Notes under the pieces: generated by a model | What the model saw: only the letters and a program-made list of their open reading frames with translations | Database searches by the model: none | What the model was told of the DNA's origin: nothing | Part shown: piece after piece, positions 8,718 to 13,475 of the stretch | Layout: each line of letters starts with the position of its first letter | Position numbering within the stretch: the stretch's first letter is position 1 | Translations under genes and position numbers: made by a program | Assembly (NCBI GenBank): GCA_023807065.1 | Contig: JAJJLU010004410.1 | Location: forward strand, 1-13,475 | Source of the DNA: Isotricha intestinalis | Taxonomy: Eukaryota > Ciliophora > Litostomatea > Vestibuliferida > Isotrichidae | Reading direction: 5' to 3' | Length of the DNA: 13,475 nt

Positions 8718-10373
8718 ATGTCCCAGAAACTCCTTCCTTCTATGAAACAGAAAAGAAACAGTGTATTAATAATTGCAAACAACTACATAGAAGACAAAGC
8801 ATTAGAAGAAGCATTAAAAACCCCATTTGACACAGTAATGGAAATATTACATAATGTATTAAATTTCTTAAAAAAAACGAATAAAAATTTAGCGAATGAT
8901 ATAGAAATAGCAATAAATATAATTCGTAGTCAAAAATTATATAAATATCAAGCTTTAGATGAAAATTATTCAAATGAAAATCAAAACCCAGAAATTCAAA
9001 ATATTATTGGTTATTTAAGACAATATTCTAAAAAAAATAAATTTACTATTCAAAGAAAAAGTTTTCAAACTTCAAAGTTTAATGAAATTCCAAAAGAAAT
9101 GAAAAATAAATTTCATTTGAATGCTCATTCTAAAAAAAATAAAAATGATATTAATGATAATAATGATTTTAGTGATAGTGATAGTGAAAGTGAAAGTGAA
9201 AGTGAAAGTGAAAATAATGATAAAGAAAAAGTATTTGAAGATTTTATAAGTGATGAAGAAGATAATTCTCATCATATTGCAAATTTAAATGTTATTAGTA
9301 AACTAAATAAAAATAATTCTCCAATAAGAAAAAATAAAAAAGTTAATTTTTCATTAAATTCACCAAGTAATACTATAGACAAGGAATTATTTGACATTCA
9401 CTTTAATATATTTAAATATTATCCAGAAATAAAAAAACAATCAAATTTCTTAAAAGGATCTTTTTTATTAATGGAGCAATTTGATAAATTGAAAATAATA
9501 AAAGAAAACATATTAAAAAATTTCTTAACAATAATATATGAAAAATATTCATCATCAACAGCAATATATCACAACGAAAGACATGCATTAGATGTATTAC
9601 AAACTGTATATATATATACATTTAAAACAAATGTAATAAGTCAAATTAAATTAAATTATTTAGATATTTTAAGTTTAGGTTTAGCTTCAATTGCACATGA
9701 TTTATCTCATCCTGGTTATTCAAATGATTATTTAATTAGATCATCAAATAATATTGCTATTAATTATAATGATATTCATGTTTTAGAAAATTTTCATATA
9801 GCCCAAATGTTTCAAATAATAACAAATAATAAAGATAAAACAAATATTTTTGATAATTTACAATTAGAAGATTATAGATTAGTAAGGAAAAGAATAATAA
9901 ATATAATCTTAGCCACTGATATGCAAAATCATGCTAAAATATGTTCATTAATGAAGAATTTTATTATAAAAAAAAAAGGAGAAGAAAAAAATGATGAGAA
10001 TAATAATAATAATAATTATAGTATGATTGAACAACAAGAAGTAATGAATTTTCTTGTTCATACTGCAGATATTAGTCATTGTTCAAAAGATTTTGAAATT
10101 AGTTTTAAATGGACTAATTTATTAAATGAAGAATTTTGGAGAGAAGGTGATGAAGAAAAAGAAAAAAATATGCAAGTTGGTTTCTTATGTGATAGAAATT
10201 GTGCTGATACTCCTTCTAGTCAAGTTGGTTTTATTAAAGGTATTGTTCTACCTACTTTTGAAATTTTATATCATAGTTTCCCTAATGAAGATATTTTGTT
10301 TTATGTTAATAATGTTAAAAAAAATTTAGAAGAATGGAATAAGAGAATTGTAAAAAAAAAAACAGAAAATTAA
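8718..10373 (+). CDS. Class I 3',5'-cyclic-nucleotide phosphodiesterase (HD-domain PDE)
   Basis: A 551-residue enzyme that should hydrolyse cAMP and/or cGMP to the 5' monophosphate. The catalytic domain spans about 222-545, normal for the family. The general-acid and metal motif is YHNERHALDVLQT (H285, H289). The second metal motif is AHDLSHPGYSNDYL (H327, D328, H331). ILATDMQNHAKI follows, then HTADISHCSK (D451), LCDRNCADTPSSQVGFIKGI (purine-gripping Gln502) and the LPTFEIL helix. All expected metal ligands are present. ADISH, with His where many PDEs have Asn, is as in PDE1-type enzymes. The N-terminus (about 36-79, TPFDTVMEILHNVLNFLKKT to SQKLYKYQAL) resembles the short helical region before PDE catalytic domains. 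An acidic Ser-Glu tract (152-165) and a poly-Asn loop (428-433) are insertions. There are no GAF, PAS or membrane segments, so it is probably soluble. Substrate preference cannot be told from sequence. Confidence 0.95.
   Translation: MSQKLLPSMKQKRNSVLIIANNYIEDKALEEALKTPFDTVMEILHNVLNFLKKTNKNLANDIEIAINIIRSQKLYKYQALDENYSNENQNPEIQNIIGYLRQYSKKNKFTIQRKSFQTSKFNEIPKEMKNKFHLNAHSKKNKNDINDNNDFSDSDSESESESESENNDKEKVFEDFISDEEDNSHHIANLNVISKLNKNNSPIRKNKKVNFSLNSPSNTIDKELFDIHFNIFKYYPEIKKQSNFLKGSFLLMEQFDKLKIIKENILKNFLTIIYEKYSSSTAIYHNERHALDVLQTVYIYTFKTNVISQIKLNYLDILSLGLASIAHDLSHPGYSNDYLIRSSNNIAINYNDIHVLENFHIAQMFQIITNNKDKTNIFDNLQLEDYRLVRKRIINIILATDMQNHAKICSLMKNFIIKKKGEEKNDENNNNNNYSMIEQQEVMNFLVHTADISHCSKDFEISFKWTNLLNEEFWREGDEEKEKNMQVGFLCDRNCADTPSSQVGFIKGIVLPTFEILYHSFPNEDILFYVNNVKKNLEEWNKRIVKKKTEN
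9171..9212 (+). repeat. Hexanucleotide repeat encoding Ser-Asp/Ser-Glu
   Basis: Seven in-frame 6-bp units, two AGTGAT then five AGTGAA, encode seven Ser-acidic dipeptides in the linker before the PDE catalytic domain. The Ser-acidic pattern is what casein kinase 2 prefers, so this could be a phosphorylated acidic patch; that is inference. Confidence 0.9.
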
Positions 10374-10577
10374 AAAAATATGATTTTTACCTTATGTTAT
10401 TATTTTTTTTCTTCTTCTTTTTATTTAAATATTTGTTTTGTTGATAATTTAGATAGTTAATAAAAATTGTTATTTGATATTATATTATTATTATTTTGTG
10501 ATATATAATTTTTTATTAATTTTATTTTTTCTGAATTAAAAATATAAAAATTTAAATGAAAATTTAAATTATAAATA
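10374..10577. other. Intergenic spacer between the phosphodiesterase gene and the last gene
   Basis: A 204-bp AT-rich gap. T runs follow the phosphodiesterase stop (10402-10437), and A-rich sequence precedes the next ATG. The direct repeat AAATTTAAAT-like sequence around 10548-10572 is simple AT sequence. No gene or RNA is recognised. Confidence 0.5.
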
Positions 10578-12869
10578 ATGGAATCATCAAATGTACCTTT
10601 ACCAAATTCAATAAAATTTTGTGAATATTTTAATGAAATAGGATTGATTGATTATGATAATATTAATACTTTCTTAAATATTTATTCTGATGTTGTAAGA
10701 ACATCTCAAAATAAAGATGAAAATGAATTTTTAAAAATTGCTCTTTTTTCTTATATGAAATTAATTTCTGAAGATGATAAAACTTTATTTGATTATATTA
10801 AAAGAACTTTAATTTCTTATAATAATCATCAATTAATTTCTAGATATAAATCTTTGAAAGAAATAAAAAATTTATTTTATTTTAAATTGAAAAATATTTT
10901 TTATTTCTTTCTATTTAATTTAGTTTCTTATATTAATAATCCAAAAAATCAGAAAATAAAAATCAATAATAATAATTCTTATCAATCAAATAATTTGATT
11001 AATCAGAAGAATCAAAATTTTAAAAAGCAATTATTCCCTAATTTAGAAATAGAAAATTATGAATTTTTAGAAACAGAAAAAAACGAGATTAAAAACAAAA
11101 AAAATATATCATACGGAAATATTAATTTATCTCAAAGACAATTATTTCAAAAACAATTATATAATATTAACAATAAAAATATTCAAACAACAAAAGCAAG
11201 TTCAGAAAGAGCATCATCTCAATTAAAAAATTTAGAAAATGAAACAGAAATGAGTAATAATAATATAAATAAAAAAAAAAATAATATAAATGACAATTAT
11301 GATAATATTCAATCTTATACAATTTATGCTCCAGCTTTACAAATTCAATCTAAAATTCCTATAAAAAATTTAAATAATAATAAAATAGAAATAAAAAAAA
11401 GTAGACCAACTTCAAGTTCAAATATTATAGTTTCATGTCTTGATATTAATAATGAAAGTAATTTTATAAATAATTCAAACCAAAAAAAAATATCTTCTCC
11501 TTTTTTAACTAATAAAACTTTTAATACAATAAATAATAATTCATATGATTTTTATGGTAATGAAGCAAAACATTTAGAAAAAATCAATGAAAAAATAATA
11601 AATATGAAAATAGATAAAATAAATGCAATAGAACAAGATTGTACATTTAAGCCAAAAATAAATAAATATAAATCAAAACAAAAGAATAATAATTTAAATA
11701 ATAATAAAAATGAAAATATAGAAAATAATAATAATAATATTCCAAGATATATTCAATTAAATAAAGATGCAAAAGTAAGAAAAGAAAATTTAGATAATTT
11801 AAAATTACAATATTTAAATGATGAATTAGAAAAAAAATTTTTATCCAATCCACAAAATAATCGTTCAAAATCAATAAATGATCCTTTATATTATGAAAAA
11901 TTATATAATGATGCAAAAATATTAAAAAAAAAAAATATAGATAATATCAGGAAAGCAAGAGAAGAATTTACTTTTATTCCAGAAATAAATGAAAATCCAG
12001 ATTATATTGTTTCAATACCTTTTCAACAAAGAATTAATAAAGCTATTGAAAATAAAAAAAAATTATTATATATTAAAGAAGAAAAAGATAATCAATATAT
12101 TGAAAAAATTAATCTTAATTTAAAAAATGTTAAAAGTAATGAAGTTGTAAATAGATTATATAAGAAAGAAATGGAAAAAATAAATTTGAAAAAACAAAAA
12201 ATTTTAGAAGAAGAAGAAAAAAAAAATAAAAAACAACATCCTATAAATTGGGAAAAGTTATTTAAAGAAAATAATAATAAATATTCAGAAAATATTTATT
12301 ATAAAAGGAAAAAATTAAATATTGGAAAAGAAGAAGAAAAAAATCTTTCAAAAAATAAATTAAATTCTTTTGATAATTTAATAGAAAATAATAATTCAAA
12401 TGAAGAAAATAAAATTTTAAATACAATTCCAAATAAAAAAAAAGAAATATTAAAAGATAATAATTTAGAAAATGAAGAAAATAATAATATAAGTAATGAT
12501 GAAATAAATTTAGAACAAAATTATCAATTACATTATAAATTATTAGAAAAAATAAAAAATGAGCATTTAATAAATTTTAAAAATCCAATTCCAATAAATT
12601 TAAAAAACTTGGAAATAAATAATAATGTAAATTCTAATTCAAGTAGAGATAAAGAAAAAAACAATTTTATTGATATTCAAAGTCTTTCTGATAATAGTCA
12701 AAATAATAATGATAAAAATTCAAGTCGAGATTTATATGCTTCTCCTAATACTAATATTGTTGATTTAACTCCTATTACTGAAAAATCTAATAAAAATTTT
12801 GAAAGTCATGTTCTTGATTCTATGAAATCTGATACTTTGAAAAATTTATTTGAAGAAGATAAAAAATAA
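10578..12869 (+). CDS. Charged Asn/Lys-rich protein with two xTFxPxIN motifs
   Basis: A 763-residue protein. Residues 1-120 look globular and helical (SIKFCEYFNEIGLIDYDNIN, a hydrophobic stretch LFYFKLKNIFYFFLFNLV at 99-116) and may be a small N-terminal domain; the hydrophobic stretch contains Lys and is probably not a membrane helix. Residues 120-350 are low-complexity. The motifs DCTFKPKIN (354-362) and EFTFIPEIN (463-471) flank a stretch with DPLYYEKLYNDAKILKKKN. This arrangement recurs in many poorly characterised proteins of ciliates, trichomonads and other flagellated protists. A Lys/Glu helix (about 480-560) with WEKLF (558-562) follows, then an acidic Asn-rich tail. Function is unknown; a cytoskeletal or ciliary role is only suggested by the lineages in which this motif is common. 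The start at 10578 is the first Met and opens directly into the globular region. Confidence 0.8.
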   Translation: MESSNVPLPNSIKFCEYFNEIGLIDYDNINTFLNIYSDVVRTSQNKDENEFLKIALFSYMKLISEDDKTLFDYIKRTLISYNNHQLISRYKSLKEIKNLFYFKLKNIFYFFLFNLVSYINNPKNQKIKINNNNSYQSNNLINQKNQNFKKQLFPNLEIENYEFLETEKNEIKNKKNISYGNINLSQRQLFQKQLYNINNKNIQTTKASSERASSQLKNLENETEMSNNNINKKKNNINDNYDNIQSYTIYAPALQIQSKIPIKNLNNNKIEIKKSRPTSSSNIIVSCLDINNESNFINNSNQKKISSPFLTNKTFNTINNNSYDFYGNEAKHLEKINEKIINMKIDKINAIEQDCTFKPKINKYKSKQKNNNLNNNKNENIENNNNNIPRYIQLNKDAKVRKENLDNLKLQYLNDELEKKFLSNPQNNRSKSINDPLYYEKLYNDAKILKKKNIDNIRKAREEFTFIPEINENPDYIVSIPFQQRINKAIENKKKLLYIKEEKDNQYIEKINLNLKNVKSNEVVNRLYKKEMEKINLKKQKILEEEEKKNKKQHPINWEKLFKENNNKYSENIYYKRKKLNIGKEEEKNLSKNKLNSFDNLIENNNSNEENKILNTIPNKKKEILKDNNLENEENNNISNDEINLEQNYQLHYKLLEKIKNEHLINFKNPIPINLKNLEINNNVNSNSSRDKEKNNFIDIQSLSDNSQNNNDKNSSRDLYASPNTNIVDLTPITEKSNKNFESHVLDSMKSDTLKNLFEEDKK

Positions 12870-13475
12870 TTAATTTCTTTATATTCAATTTTATTGATTT
12901 TTATTTGTAATATATTTTAAAAAAAATTTTTTACATTTATTTTTATTTCAAAAATCAATTAATAATTAAATAATGAAAAAATATATGAAAGAGAATAGAT
13001 TTACTTTAATAAACTAATGAATTAAAGAAAATATTTATAATCAAACTTTCCGTTAGATAATGAAAGTCTTGTTAAATAATTAAATAATAAAATCAATTTT
13101 ATAATTATATAAGTGAAATATTAAATTTAGAAAAATAATAATAAAAAAAATTATTCAATATTTAATTTTATTTTCTTTTATATTTAACAAATATTATATT
13201 TTTTTCAAATTATTTAAAATTAAATTTAAGCTAATTTATATTTTTTAAAAGTTATTATTTCTAAAATTAAATTATTAAAATGGAAAAAACTATTAATTAT
13301 ATGAGAAGTGAATTAAAAGACAATATGTAAATTGAAAAAAAAATAATGTTGAATTCAATTAATTGGATAATGAAGAAAGTAAAAATGTTTATTCAAAATA
13401 ATTTAAGCAATAATTGTTATTAAAAATAAAAGCTAAAATATTAAGGATATAAAGATATGGTTCTGCTTTATCGTA
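12870..13475. other. 606-bp region without a convincing gene
   Basis: No open frame of useful length is present on either strand. The first part is the T-rich 3' flank of the preceding gene. From 12973 and from 13280, ATG-started frames are broken by TAA within 14-17 codons. At the right edge, the minus strand is open from 13475 to a TAA at 13389-13391 (28 codons), and the last 30 bp are less AT-rich than the rest, so the 3' end of a further minus-strand gene may enter here. I see no tRNA cloverleaf, rRNA, telomere repeat or transposon end. Confidence 0.5.

Noticed and set aside
9072..9275. Minus-strand Phe/Thr/Ile-rich frame inside the phosphodiesterase gene
   Set aside because: It is the antisense of the AGTGAA repeat and flanking codons of a gene with an intact catalytic domain. 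The other short frames inside the phosphodiesterase, the PHD gene and the last gene (8740-8973, 9412-9621, 10126-10329, 5917-6132, 11647-11916) are likewise shadows of real coding sequence.
1832..10373. A cAMP signalling cluster formed by the RIIa protein and the phosphodiesterase
   Set aside because: They are over 4 kb apart on opposite strands with unrelated genes between, and the RIIa protein has no cyclic-nucleotide-binding domain. The co-occurrence may be chance.
10674..10925. Hydrophobic stretch near residues 99-116 of the last gene as a membrane helix
   Set aside because: It contains Lys residues and alternates aromatics and charges as in a buried helix, and no signal or second membrane segment accompanies it.
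13280..13475. A frame from the ATG at 13280 interrupted only by TAA codons, as if from a TAA=Gln code or a decaying gene
   Set aside because: At this base composition about four or five TAA and very few TAG/TGA are expected in 65 random codons, which is what is seen. The seven real genes use TAA as stop.

Overview
This is a compact, intron-poor stretch of a eukaryotic nuclear genome with extreme AT content (roughly 80-85% A+T by eye). Seven long genes cover most of the window, with gaps of about 100-260 bp. Every gene ends in TAA, reads through in the standard genetic code with no internal stops, encodes Gln as CAA and Trp as TGG, and is rich in Asn, Lys and Ile. The content (TBC Rab-GAP, RIIa docking-domain protein, PHD-finger protein, HD-type cyclic-nucleotide phosphodiesterase, coiled-coil protein, and a protein with paired xTFxPxIN motifs) suggests a ciliated or flagellated protist. 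My leading but unproven guess is a ciliate macronuclear contig from a lineage that keeps the standard code, such as the rumen litostomes. An AT-rich flagellate or an anaerobic zoosporic fungus is not excluded.

Layout: (1) 2-1663 (+) is a TBC-domain gene cut by the left edge; the (TAA)n microsatellite at the left end is its in-frame poly-Asn tract. (2) 1832-4390 (-) is an RIIa dimerization/docking protein with six 18-residue acidic repeats. (3) 4556-5353 (+) is an unrecognised basic, Asn-rich protein. (4) 5459-6682 (-) is an extended-PHD plus PHD zinc-finger protein. (5) 6805-8460 (+) is a long coiled-coil protein. (6) 8718-10373 (+) is a class I cyclic-nucleotide phosphodiesterase with its catalytic residues intact. 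(7) 10578-12869 (+) is a charged protein with two xTFxPxIN motifs. The last 606 bp hold no convincing gene. Genes 1/2 and 3/4 converge, 2/3 and 4/5 diverge across short AT-rich spacers, and 5-7 are tandem.

Nothing indicates an operon or a mobile system; these look like independent housekeeping, signalling and cytoskeletal genes. A loose theme is cAMP and cilium biology: the RIIa docking fold is shared with PKA regulatory subunits and radial-spoke proteins, and the phosphodiesterase degrades cyclic nucleotides. Co-location alone does not show that they work together. The most unusual signals are a shift from A-ending to T-ending synonymous codons along individual genes, the coding minisatellite in gene 2, a possible F-box ahead of the TBC domain, and a short motif shared just after the stop codons of genes 2 and 4.
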